From Bdellovibrionales bacterium (GTDB lineage: Bacteria; Bdellovibrionota; UBA2428): 16,519 bases of DNA. Position 1 is the first letter of the stretch; each line of letters opens with the position of its first letter. Location: assembly GCA_018266335.1 (NCBI GenBank), contig JAFEAR010000245.1, positions 1 to 16,519 on the forward strand. Reading direction: 5' to 3'. This document shows, piece by piece, positions 6,249 through 15,667 of this stretch. The position numbers and the translations under genes were made by a program. Below the pieces are notes generated by a model. That model was not told the origin of the DNA. It searched no databases and saw nothing but the letters and a program-made list of their open reading frames with translations.

Positions 6249-8709
6249 TTTCTCCTTGAACTTCCACTTCACGAATAATGGCAATCGCCTGCACGGTTTC
6301 GTTCTCGTTCAGGCTAATCACGCGCACGCCCTGGGTATTCCGGCCAATTTCCGAAATGGGGCCCGCTGGAGTGCGAATCAATTGTCCGCCATTACTGATG
6401 ACAATAAGGTCATCCGACATCTTCACTTTTTTTACATCGACCAGGTGGCCAACTTTATCGGTCACTTTGAGGTTAATGATGCCCGATCCACCACGACCCT
6501 GACGACGGTACTCCGCGAGCGGAGTGCGTTTGCCATAACCGAGCGAGGTCACGCTCAGCAGAGTCACATCGGCCGCCAAATCGTCGGCGGGAAGAATTTC
6601 CATCGCCACAATTTGATCGCCTTCTTCCAGATCCATTCCCTTCACGCCGCGTGCCGTCCGACCCATCGGACGAACGTCATCCTCGGCGAAACGAATACTC
6701 TGTCCATTCCGCGTGGCCATGAACACATCTTCTTTGCCCGTGGTTAGGGCGGCGGAAATCAATTGGTCCCCGTCATCGCAGTTAATGGCAATAATGCCGG
6801 CCGCCCGGATATTGGAAAAAGACATGAGGTCAGTTTTCTTAACGATACCCGCCTTGGTCGCCATGAATACGTAACGATCCGCCTCAAACTTCTGTACCGG
6901 CAGAATCGAAAGAACTTGCTCGCCTTCGGCCAGCTGCAGCAGCTGAACGAGGGGCCGTCCGCGGGCCGTGCGGTTCATTTCGGGAATTCGGTGCACCTTG
7001 AGCCAGTGCAATTTGCCCTGGTTCGTGAAGCACAACAGGTAGGACAAGGTACTAGCTACGAAAATGTCCTTAATAAAATCGCTGTCCGATTCGCTCACCC
7101 CGGCACCACGAATGCCTTTGCCCCCACGGCTCTGCGCCCGGTAAGTTTCTAGGGTGTTGCGTTTCGCGTAGCCGGAGTTACTAATTGTAACGATGACTTG
7201 TTCATCCTTAACAAAATCTTCGACGTCGAAATCTTTATCGTCGACCGTAGAAATTTCTGTCCGGCGTTCATCGCCAAATTTCTCCAGAACTTCCCCGAGC
7301 TCGTCCTTAATCACCCGGAAAAGCTCCACATCGCTACCCAAAATTTTCCGCAAATGCGCAATGAAGGTGCGTACTTCTTCGAGTTCCGCGAGAAGTTTTT
7401 TAACTTCCAAGCCCGTGAGACGTTGCAGCCGCATTTCCAAAATTGCTTGCGATTGCTTTTCGCTTAGGCGGTAAGTCTCCTGCAGACCCAACTTAGCTTC
7501 AACGGGTCCGGGTGCCTTCTTGATGATTTCTACCACGCCGTCGATGTTATCGAGAGCGATCTTCAATCCTTCCAAGATATGTTCACGGGCTTGGGCCTTG
7601 TTCAATTCATAGACGGACCGACGAGTAACAACATCGCGGCGGTGTTCAATGAACGAAGCAAGGAACTCTTTTAAATTGAAAATCTTCGGACGACCGTTCT
7701 CAATCGCCAGCATGATCATGCCGAAAGAAATCTGTAACTGCGTTTTTGCGTACAGATTGTTCAACACAACTTGCGAGGACTCTCCGCGCCGCAATTCAAT
7801 GACCACCCGAATGCCAGTGCGGTCCGATTCATCACGAATATCGGTAATGCCTTCGATTTCTTTGTTACGAACCAAATCCGCAATGCCCTCAATCCAAGTA
7901 GCCTTGTTCACCTGGTACGGAAGTTCCGTAACGATGATGGCTTCCTTTTCTTTGGTCATTTGCTCGATCGTCGTACGACCCTTAATCGTGAAGCTACCGC
8001 GGCCCGTTCGATAAGCCGCCCGAATACCCGCCGTGTTCGAAATGATGCCGGCCGTAGGCAAATCGGGCCCCGGAACGAGAGCCATCAAATCTTCAATAGA
8101 AATTTCCGGATTATCAATGAGCGCAATGCACGCCTTCGTAATTTCCGTAAGGTTGTGGGGGGGAATGTTAGTCGACATCCCCACGGCGATACCGCCCGAA
8201 CCGTTCACCAACAGGTTGGGAATCCTCGTCGGCAGAACCTTAGGCTCTTGCATGCTGCCATCGTAGTTAGGTCCAAAATCGACGGTGTCTTTCTCCAAAT
8301 CGGTCAGCAATTCGCCGCCCAGTTTAGACATCCGGCATTCGGTGTAACGCATAGCTGCCGGGTTATCCCCGTCCACGCTACCGAAGTTACCCTGACCATC
8401 AACCAGCGTATAACGTTGCGAGAAATTCTGGGCCATGCGAACCATGGCGTTATACACGGCCGAGTCACCATGCGGATGGTATTTACCAATCACATCACCG
8501 ACCACACGGGCTGATTTAAGATACTTTTTATCGTAGGTATTCCCCAACTCGTTCATGGCGAACAAGATGCGGCGATGCACGGGTTTCAATCCGTCGCGAA
8601 CGTCCGGCAGAGCGCGGCCCGCGATAACGGACATGGCGTACTCCAGGTACGACCCCTGCATTTCTTCTTCAATTTTAACGAGCTCGGTAACTTTTTTAAC
8701 GTCTTCCAT
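6232..8709 (-). CDS. gyrA: DNA gyrase subunit A
   Basis: GyrA is the DNA-cleaving subunit of gyrase. The 825 residues keep E. coli numbering in the N-terminal part: the catalytic tyrosine is Y122 in AAMRYTE, and the quinolone-determining region reads [13 protein letters not shown] with S83 and N87. The coiled-coil gate follows (about 360-480), then the C-terminal DNA-wrapping domain, whose GyrA box reads QSRGGKG (525-531) rather than the common QRRGGKG. Later blade-like repeats with the GYGKR / GRGGSG style can be seen (for example [16 protein letters not shown]). The ATG at 8709 follows the gyrB stop by 10 nt with no clear Shine-Dalgarno, so coupling to gyrB is likely. N87 is unusual because E. 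coli and many bacteria have Asp or Glu there; see the findings. Confidence 0.97.
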   Translation of the reverse strand: MEDVKKVTELVKIEEEMQGSYLEYAMSVIAGRALPDVRDGLKPVHRRILFAMNELGNTYDKKYLKSARVVGDVIGKYHPHGDSAVYNAMVRMAQNFSQRYTLVDGQGNFGSVDGDNPAAMRYTECRMSKLGGELLTDLEKDTVDFGPNYDGSMQEPKVLPTRIPNLLVNGSGGIAVGMSTNIPPHNLTEITKACIALIDNPEISIEDLMALVPGPDLPTAGIISNTAGIRAAYRTGRGSFTIKGRTTIEQMTKEKEAIIVTELPYQVNKATWIEGIADLVRNKEIEGITDIRDESDRTGIRVVIELRRGESSQVVLNNLYAKTQLQISFGMIMLAIENGRPKIFNLKEFLASFIEHRRDVVTRRSVYELNKAQAREHILEGLKIALDNIDGVVEIIKKAPGPVEAKLGLQETYRLSEKQSQAILEMRLQRLTGLEVKKLLAELEEVRTFIAHLRKILGSDVELFRVIKDELGEVLEKFGDERRTEISTVDDKDFDVEDFVKDEQVIVTISNSGYAKRNTLETYRAQSRGGKGIRGAGVSESDSDFIKDIFVASTLSYLLCFTNQGKLHWLKVHRIPEMNRTARGRPLVQLLQLAEGEQVLSILPVQKFEADRYVFMATKAGIVKKTDLMSFSNIRAAGIIAINCDDGDQLISAALTTGKEDVFMATRNGQSIRFAEDDVRPMGRTARGVKGMDLEEGDQIVAMEILPADDLAADVTLLSVTSLGYGKRTPLAEYRRQGRGGSGIINLKVTDKVGHLVDVKKVKMSDDLIVISNGGQLIRTPAGPISEIGRNTQGVRVISLNENETVQAIAIIREVEVQGESEAVH

Positions 8710-8719
8710 GGTCTACTTT

Positions 8720-11167
<2,448 letters not shown>

Positions 11168-11180
11168 TTAGCTCCACAAC

Positions 11181-12311
11181 CTAAACCGCCGGATTATCAG
11201 TAAGAAAACCCTTCAAAACGGTGTACAAGTTGTAGTCTGAAAAGGCCCTAGAGTCGACCATGGATAGCTCGGTTCCGGTCACAAAAACTTGCCCTTTTTT
11301 ATCGCCCAAAAAACTCAGCAATCGGGAGCGTCTTTGGGCATCAAATTCGCTCGAAAAATCGTCCACCAAAAAGATCGGAATTTCGTTTCGAACGGCTTGA
11401 ACCCATTCCGCGTGGCTCCACTTGAGCGCCAGGGCAATCATTCGCGATTGTCCTTGCGAAGCATGGGCTCGGCTCTCGAGCCCACCAATGGACAACAACA
11501 AATCATCCCGGTGAGGACCTCGGTGAGTCCACCCCGTGGCCCTGTCGGTCTCCCAGGAATCCATTATGTAACTATATAATTTTATTTGATTTAATTCGCC
11601 TTCAAAGTCCTGCCCATACCGAACTTCGGGGCGATAATCCGTAAAAAGACCCCGGACAATTTCATCAAAATGACGCGAAAAGGCCGGCCACATTTCCCGA
11701 CGTAGCGTTAGCAAGTCTAAGCCGGCCAACGTTAAAGCCTGTGTCCACGTTTCAATTTCCTGGCGATACGAAGCTCGTTTCCACGCCTCTTCGTCGCGCA
11801 GAAGCTTATTACGACTCTTTAACGCCAAATTATAACGCAGCAGGCTCTCCACGTAGCCCGGACAAACATCCGTCAGCATGTCGTCCAAAAAAGCTCGGCG
11901 GGTTTCCGGCTCCTTGCGAACCAAAGCATGGTCATCGGGCGAAAAAACAACAATCGGTACCAGTGTTCGCAGTTGAGCGCTAGGAGCTCGCTTTTCGTTC
12001 AAAAAAAAGGACCACGAACCCCGCTCCGTAAGACGCATTTCACAAATATTTTCAAAGCCACGTTCTTCGCGAACGTGCACATGAACCCCCGAAGAGCCAG
12101 TCGTAGGGGCGCCCGCGGAACGCGCTAACCAATCTTTTCTTTGCGAATAGGGTCTAAAACTCTGCCCCTTCAGGGTGACGTACAGGGCTTCTAAAATGTT
12201 TGTTTTGCCCTGGCCATTAGGTCCGACAATCCAATTGAGGCCCGCGACCGGCTTAAGCTCGACCTGCGAGAGATTCCTGAACCCGCGTATTCTGAGTTCA
12301 GAAACTCTCAC
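11181..12311 (-). CDS. recF: DNA replication and repair protein RecF
   Basis: RecF is an SMC-like ATPase that helps RecO/RecR load RecA at single-strand gaps and stalled forks. The 376 residues start with the typical LRIRGFRNL motif, then Walker A GPNGQGKTN (about 30-38). The ABC signature region SQGQSRMIALALKW and Walker B FLVDDFSSEFDAQRR lie near the C-terminus, followed by VFVTGTE. PDDHALVRKEPETRRAFLD in the middle is also characteristic. The start is a GTG at 12311 preceded by AGGA; an ATG nearby is out of frame. It lies 20 nt after dnaN and 19 nt before gyrB, the classical origin-proximal order. Confidence 0.96.
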   Translation of the reverse strand: MRVSELRIRGFRNLSQVELKPVAGLNWIVGPNGQGKTNILEALYVTLKGQSFRPYSQRKDWLARSAGAPTTGSSGVHVHVREERGFENICEMRLTERGSWSFFLNEKRAPSAQLRTLVPIVVFSPDDHALVRKEPETRRAFLDDMLTDVCPGYVESLLRYNLALKSRNKLLRDEEAWKRASYRQEIETWTQALTLAGLDLLTLRREMWPAFSRHFDEIVRGLFTDYRPEVRYGQDFEGELNQIKLYSYIMDSWETDRATGWTHRGPHRDDLLLSIGGLESRAHASQGQSRMIALALKWSHAEWVQAVRNEIPIFLVDDFSSEFDAQRRSRLLSFLGDKKGQVFVTGTELSMVDSRAFSDYNLYTVLKGFLTDNPAV

Positions 12312-12331
12312 TCGTCATCCTAAGCGCCCAA

Positions 12332-13462
12332 TCAAATGCGCATGGGCATAACGACGATCAAATAACCCGGGTTTTCGGCGCATTTTAGCAATGCGGGTTG
12401 AAGCTTTTCACCCAAACCGATTTCAATCGTTTCGCCATCAAGGTTGCTAATCGCATCTTGGAAGAATCGTACGTTGTAGCCCGTCTTGAGTTCGGCACCA
12501 TCGTACTTGGCCGAAACTTCGTCCGTAGCCTCACCCAGATCGGGGTTGGTAGTGCTCAAAAAGATAAGGTCCTTTTTGAATTCAAAGGTAACGACTCGTG
12601 AACGATCGGATACCAAGTGAGACATCTTGCGCAGACTGGACGAAAGATCCTTGCGCGACACCATCATTTTGGACGGCAAATTGCCGGGCATAACTCGCCG
12701 AATGTCGGGATATTCGCCGTCAATGGGGCGAATCCAAAGCTGATAGTCCCCAATGTTGGTCCGGAAAAGGTTCTCGTCACAAGTGACTTCAAAGCTTTCC
12801 TCGGTGGAGCCTTCCAACAACTTCCGAAGTTCTGCCACACCCTTACGCGGCAAGATCATTCCCTTCTTAAGCTCCAAGGATCCAATACGGGAGGTCGGAA
12901 TGTCGTACATGGCTAGCCGGTGCCCGTCGGTCGCTACGGCCCGTAGTGCCCCCTCCTTGCCGTCCTGAACGCTTTCTAAAAAGATACCCGTGAGGAAATA
13001 ACGGATTTCGTCCGTACAAATGCAATGCTCCGTCTTTTGCAGGAGCTTGATGAATTCACGGGTGTTGAGCTTGGCCGTGGAAAGTTGTCCACGCGGGCTG
13101 GCTTTGAAATGCGGAAACAAATCCGAGGAAAGTCCTAGAAGTTTAAACTGACTTTTCCCCGAGCTAAGTTCCAGCCGATTCCCATCCGTAGTTTTAATAT
13201 GGATGGAGGCGTCATCGTCGCAGTCCCGAACGATGTCGAACAAGTTACGCGCCGGTACGGCGATACGTCCCGTGGATAAAGTCTTACAAGGAACCGAAGA
13301 ACTCATGAATATCTCCAGATCCGTTGCCGAGATCTGAAGCATTCCATCTTTGGCTTCTAAAAGAGCATGATTCAAAGAAGGCATCGTATTGCGCTTCTCA
13401 CTGACCGAAAGCGTAGGCGCTAATCCCCGAAGGAAGTCTTTTTTCTGAATCTTGAATTCCAT
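12332..13462 (-). CDS. dnaN: DNA polymerase III beta sliding clamp
   Basis: DnaN forms the dimeric ring that tethers DNA polymerase III and other partners to DNA. The 376 residues fit the usual size (about 366-380). Recognisable points are TMPSLNHALLEA (about 26-37), ISATDLEI, the central ATDGHRLAMYD, GEYPDIRRVMP, and the C-terminal VVMPMRI, part of the partner-binding pocket. Three clamp domains of similar length can be placed along the chain. The ATG at 13462 has only a weak upstream purine-rich site. The gene stands downstream of dnaA, separated by the 230-bp oriC spacer, and 20 nt before recF. Confidence 0.97.
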   Translation of the reverse strand: MEFKIQKKDFLRGLAPTLSVSEKRNTMPSLNHALLEAKDGMLQISATDLEIFMSSSVPCKTLSTGRIAVPARNLFDIVRDCDDDASIHIKTTDGNRLELSSGKSQFKLLGLSSDLFPHFKASPRGQLSTAKLNTREFIKLLQKTEHCICTDEIRYFLTGIFLESVQDGKEGALRAVATDGHRLAMYDIPTSRIGSLELKKGMILPRKGVAELRKLLEGSTEESFEVTCDENLFRTNIGDYQLWIRPIDGEYPDIRRVMPGNLPSKMMVSRKDLSSSLRKMSHLVSDRSRVVTFEFKKDLIFLSTTNPDLGEATDEVSAKYDGAELKTGYNVRFFQDAISNLDGETIEIGLGEKLQPALLKCAENPGYLIVVMPMRI

Positions 13463-13480
13463 GCTACCGCCAGGTCCTTT

Positions 13481-13527
13481 TCTAATTCTAAATAATACTT
13501 ATAAAGTTGTTGTTAGTTATATTGTCT
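13481..13527. promoter_or_regulatory. AT-rich stretch: candidate unwinding element and dnaN promoter
   Basis: By hand count 38 of 47 bases are A or T. On the minus strand a -35-like TAGACA (13523-13528) and a -10-like TATAAG (13498-13503) are 19 bp apart, and TATTAT (13492-13497) is a second -10 candidate, placing a possible dnaN promoter here. The same stretch is the most AT-rich part of the origin and may unwind. Both readings are inference. Confidence 0.4.
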
Positions 13528-13581
13528 AGCCGGATTCCATTGGGAAAGTCACCTAAAGTGCTATAAATATTCAACAAAACC

Positions 13582-13590
13582 GGTGGATAA
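13582..13590 (-). promoter_or_regulatory. DnaA box, one mismatch
   Basis: Minus-strand TTATCCACC differs from the consensus TTATCCACA only at the last base. It points toward the AT-rich side of the origin. Confidence 0.7.
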
Positions 13591-13593
13591 CTT

Positions 13594-13602
13594 TGTGGAT
13601 GG
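13594..13602 (-). promoter_or_regulatory. Degenerate DnaA box, two mismatches
   Basis: Minus-strand CCATCCACA keeps ATCCACA of the consensus. It is part of an inverted copy of the CCATG-plus-box module (13594-13609) and lies 3 bp from the neighbouring box at 13582. Confidence 0.5.
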
Positions 13603-13644
13603 AACATGGGAGTTACATGGGATTGTAGGGAATTCATGACTTTT

Positions 13645-13660
13645 CCATGAGTTATCCACA
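13645..13660 (+). repeat. CCATG plus DnaA-box module, copy 1
   Basis: CCATGAGTTATCCACA: the last nine bases (13652-13660) are a perfect DnaA box TTATCCACA, preceded by CCATG and two bases. It repeats 22 bp further on, with one extra base between CCATG and the box. Confidence 0.8.
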
Positions 13661-13666
13661 GGTTCG

Positions 13667-13683
13667 CCATGTAGTTATCCACA
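13667..13683 (+). repeat. CCATG plus DnaA-box module, copy 2
   Basis: CCATGTAGTTATCCACA contains a perfect DnaA box at 13675-13683 and lies 10 bp before the 3' end of dnaA. A further weak box-like TTATCCATC (13686-13694) follows directly. Confidence 0.8.
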
Positions 13684-13692
13684 ACTTATCCA

Positions 13693-14793
13693 TCACTCCG
13701 AAGCCGTTAATTGCTGCGACAATTGGGTTACCTGAGCCTTCAAAATAGGATCAGCTTTGATTTTTTCGCCCACGTATTCATGACCGTAGAGAATCGTGGT
13801 GTGGTGTTTGCCGCCTAACTCCCCACCAACGGCAGAACAGCTTAAACCCGTCAGTTCGCGGGCTAGATACATAACGATCTGCCGCGCACGGGCCACGGGG
13901 CCCTTTTTGGAAGTGCCGCGAATATCCGAAGATTTGAGACTGTAAAACTGAGCAACCGTAGCAATGATTTCATCCATAGAGATGATTTTTTGCCGTTCAG
14001 AAATGTAGTTGCGGAGCACCTTTCGCACGAGGTCCGTCGTAATGGCCTGTTTATAGAAAGCCGCGTGCCCGGCAATTTTAGTGAGCGAACCTTCGAGTTC
14101 TCGAATGTTCGCTTTGACGTAGGTACCAATTAAATAGGCAACGTCGTCACTGAGATGAATGTTATCCGTTGCTGCTCGCGACTTGAGAATCGCAACGCGA
14201 GTTTCCAATTCGGGCGGTTCAATGTTGGCAACCATACCCCACTCAAAACGGGAAATGATGCGATCGTTTACATCCGAGATTTCCTTCGGCAAACGATCCG
14301 AGGTGATCACGATCTGCTTGCTGGCATCAAAGAGGGTGTTGAAGATGTGGAAAAACTCATCCTGAGTCGACGAAGCTCTCGCCAGAAACTGAATATCGTC
14401 CATCAAAAGCACGTCGCATTTGGCGGTGAACGACTCCCGCAGCTCGTGGCGCGTGTTGTGCTGAATGGACTGAATCACTTCTTCCATGAAGCGCTGGGTG
14501 GAATAGTAGCAAATCCGTAGTTCCGGACGGGTGGTAGCCAGCTTGTAGCCGATGGCCTTCAAAAGGTGAGTTTTTCCGAGACCCGTTTTGCCCGCAATGA
14601 AGAGAGGATTATAGACGGAAGGCTTGTTAGCTACGGCTAACGCCGATGCATGGGCAAACTGGTTGCTAGACCCGACCACGAAGGTGTCGAAGGTATATTT
14701 GGGCGTAAGAAGCTCGCCAAAGAGGGTCTTAACGACCACCTCATTGGGCGCTTGGAGCCCTTCCTTCAACTCTTCAATGTTCGTCTGGATCAT
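13693..14793 (-). CDS. dnaA: Chromosomal replication initiator DnaA, lacking domain I
   Basis: DnaA binds DnaA boxes, opens oriC and helps load the helicase. Domain III (AAA+) starts at about residue 31 (PKYTFDTFVVGSSN), with Walker A GKTGLGKT (68-75), Walker B LLMDD (129-133), sensor 1 ITSD (163-166), the R178/R182 finger region and RELEGSL (231-237). Domain IV follows (about 271-366), with the DnaA signature ending GGKHHTT (327-333). The protein has 366 residues against 467 in E. coli, and the C-terminal 336 residues align without large gaps. The missing part is therefore domain I and nearly all of domain II. An in-frame TGA at 14845-14847 and the absence of ATG, GTG or TTG between it and 14793 exclude a longer start. 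The dnaA ATG has no good Shine-Dalgarno and overlaps a short ORF. Several E. coli box-contact residues are changed (see findings). Confidence 0.95.
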   Translation of the reverse strand: MIQTNIEELKEGLQAPNEVVVKTLFGELLTPKYTFDTFVVGSSNQFAHASALAVANKPSVYNPLFIAGKTGLGKTHLLKAIGYKLATTRPELRICYYSTQRFMEEVIQSIQHNTRHELRESFTAKCDVLLMDDIQFLARASSTQDEFFHIFNTLFDASKQIVITSDRLPKEISDVNDRIISRFEWGMVANIEPPELETRVAILKSRAATDNIHLSDDVAYLIGTYVKANIRELEGSLTKIAGHAAFYKQAITTDLVRKVLRNYISERQKIISMDEIIATVAQFYSLKSSDIRGTSKKGPVARARQIVMYLARELTGLSCSAVGGELGGKHHTTILYGHEYVGEKIKADPILKAQVTQLSQQLTASE

Positions 14794-14816
14794 GCGCTCA
14801 AAATCCCCATTTTCAT
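14790..14816 (-). other. Possible minimal leader ORF overlapping the dnaA start
   Basis: On the minus strand ATG at 14816 opens an 8-codon frame (MKMGILSA) whose TGA overlaps the dnaA ATG as ATGA. A second in-frame ATG (14810) has GGAG exactly 6 nt upstream, while dnaA itself lacks a spaced Shine-Dalgarno. Ribosomes could reach dnaA by coupling from this ORF. This is inference from arrangement alone; chance is possible. Confidence 0.3.
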
Positions 14817-14849
14817 CTCCACCCCAACAGCAAATGCGTACGAATCATT

Positions 14850-14878
14850 CTCTTACGGAACCCACTAAGGAAGATCAA
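14850..14878 (-). promoter_or_regulatory. Candidate dnaA promoter
   Basis: Minus-strand TTGATC (14873-14878) and TAAGAG (14850-14855) are 17 bp apart and 57 bp upstream of the dnaA ATG. The -35 is fair and the -10 weak. It lies in the only 138-bp space between dnaA and the divergent rpmH, where promoters for both must lie. I found no convincing rpmH promoter there. Confidence 0.3.
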
Positions 14879-14931
14879 ATGGTTTTAATCGCTTGATTTG
14901 GCGCTGAGACTTTGCCATAAGGGCGCCGGTT

Positions 14932-15096
14932 ATGAAGCGTACTTATCAACCTAGTCGTAGAAAACGCAAACGCGTCCATGGTTTTTTGGCCCGCATGTCC
15001 ACTCCTGGCGGTACGAAAGTCATCAGTTCTCGCCGTCGCAAAGGTCGCAAAAAATTGAGCGTATCTGTTGCGAGCAAGACGAAGCGCGCCGGTTGA
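14932..15096 (+). CDS. rpmH: 50S ribosomal protein L34
   Basis: L34 is a small, strongly basic protein of the large ribosomal subunit. The 54-residue frame starts [18 protein letters not shown], continues [26 protein letters not shown], and matches L34 along its length. The usual length is 44-47 residues; here a tail of about eight residues (ASKTKRAG) follows the normal end. AAGGG lies 8 nt before the ATG. It is divergent from dnaA and first of the rpmH-rnpA-yidD-yidC string, the common arrangement at bacterial origins. The downstream rnpA lies in the same frame after only three codons. Confidence 0.96.
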   Translation: MKRTYQPSRRKRKRVHGFLARMSTPGGTKVISSRRRKGRKKLSVSVASKTKRAG

Positions 15097-15105
15097 TACG
15101 CTTGT

Positions 15106-15423
15106 TTGAAAAAACGTTGGATCGGCTGGTTTAGACCGCTCGAAAGAGGTCGTAAGTTTGGACCTCTCGTTTTTGCGCCCATCGGAATTAACGAGAAGCG
15201 TAAAAAGACCTCTGCTGTTATTACTGTACCCGGGTCTTGTGGTAACGCCGTCCAACGAAACAGATTTCGGAGGATAGTTCGCGCCTACCTAGCTAAGGAA
15301 GGCGTCTTGCACAAACCGGTATGGATTCGACTCTTGGCTCAATACCGTCTGCCCAAGAAAATTTTGATATCCGACTGGGAAAAGGACCTCAAACGGGGTC
15401 TGGACTCTATTTTTTCTTCATAA
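15106..15423 (+). CDS. rnpA: Ribonuclease P protein component
   Basis: RnpA is the protein cofactor of RNase P, which matures the 5' ends of tRNAs. The 105-residue protein carries the family hallmark GNAVQRNRFRRIVRAYL (RNR at 51-53), preceded by the variable strand-rich part (FGPLVFAPIG, SAVITV) and followed by a basic C-terminus. The only usable start is TTG at 15106, nine bases after the rpmH stop and in the same frame. No Shine-Dalgarno is visible, so translation probably depends on re-initiation after rpmH. Length is slightly below the usual 110-120 residues, with a short N-terminus. Its 3' end is 11 nt before the yidD ATG. Confidence 0.92.
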   Translation: MKKRWIGWFRPLERGRKFGPLVFAPIGINEKRKKTSAVITVPGSCGNAVQRNRFRRIVRAYLAKEGVLHKPVWIRLLAQYRLPKKILISDWEKDLKRGLDSIFSS

Positions 15424-15434
15424 AAACTCTCTTT

Positions 15435-15665
15435 ATGATTTACCGCCTCATTCTTCATCCTGCTCTCTCCGCCTTAGGAGGATTAGGTCAAGAGTGTCGC
15501 TTTGAACCTTCTTGTTCCCGTTACGCGGAAGAGAGCTTTGAGCGCTTTTCTTTTTTCCGGGCCACGAAGCTTACGCTTCGTCGCTTGGCTCGGTGCAATC
15601 CTTGGATACGAGCGGAAGCTTACGATCCAATTCCTTTGGACGCTGCTGAAAGTGTGAGTCGTTGA
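15435..15665 (+). CDS. yidD: Membrane protein insertion efficiency factor YidD
   Basis: YidD is a small protein associated with the inner membrane that supports YidC-dependent insertion of membrane proteins. The 76 residues hold the family pattern: CRFEPSCSRYAEES (C21, C27), LTLRRLARCNPW (C54) and YDPIP (63-67). The glycines normally before YDP are EA here. An N-terminal amphipathic or hydrophobic stretch (IYRLILHPALSAL) fits membrane association. The frame is open further upstream, but those codons lie within rnpA, so I took the ATG at 15435. The stop at 15663-15665 is 2 nt before the yidC ATG, so the two are probably translated together. Confidence 0.9.
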   Translation: MIYRLILHPALSALGGLGQECRFEPSCSRYAEESFERFSFFRATKLTLRRLARCNPWIRAEAYDPIPLDAAESVSR

Positions 15666-15667
15666 TA

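Larger units (their letters stand above)
13463..13692. other. oriC: Chromosomal replication origin region (oriC) between dnaA and dnaN
   Basis: This 230-bp gap between the dnaA stop and the dnaN start contains two perfect DnaA boxes on the plus strand, two variant boxes on the minus strand, and AT-rich tracts on the dnaN side. Bases 13481-13527 are about 80% A+T (hand count), and 13561-13580 are another AT-rich block; either could be the unwinding element. Five CATG words lie within 13605-13671. Clustered DnaA boxes plus an AT-rich stretch next to dnaA is the standard sign of a bacterial origin. A 64-codon open frame across it has no coding character. Origin function is inferred, not shown. 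Confidence 0.88.

Noticed and set aside
7771..8514. 247-codon open frame on the plus strand opposite gyrA
   Set aside because: It is the antisense shadow of a well-conserved gyrA region, with a low-complexity Arg/Asn/His-rich product and no family resemblance.
13488..13682. 64-codon open frame on the minus strand across oriC
   Set aside because: It covers the AT-rich tract and DnaA boxes, and its product has no coding character; the frame is chance.
14794..14931. tRNA, small RNA or riboswitch in the dnaA-rpmH gap
   Set aside because: No cloverleaf, long stem or terminator was found by eye; the gap is short and is explained by promoters and leaders.
14875..15255. 126-codon minus-strand frame that might supply the missing DnaA domain I
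   Set aside because: It is opposite rpmH and rnpA, and its product shows none of the domain I pattern (no LW..L or TWF-type motif).
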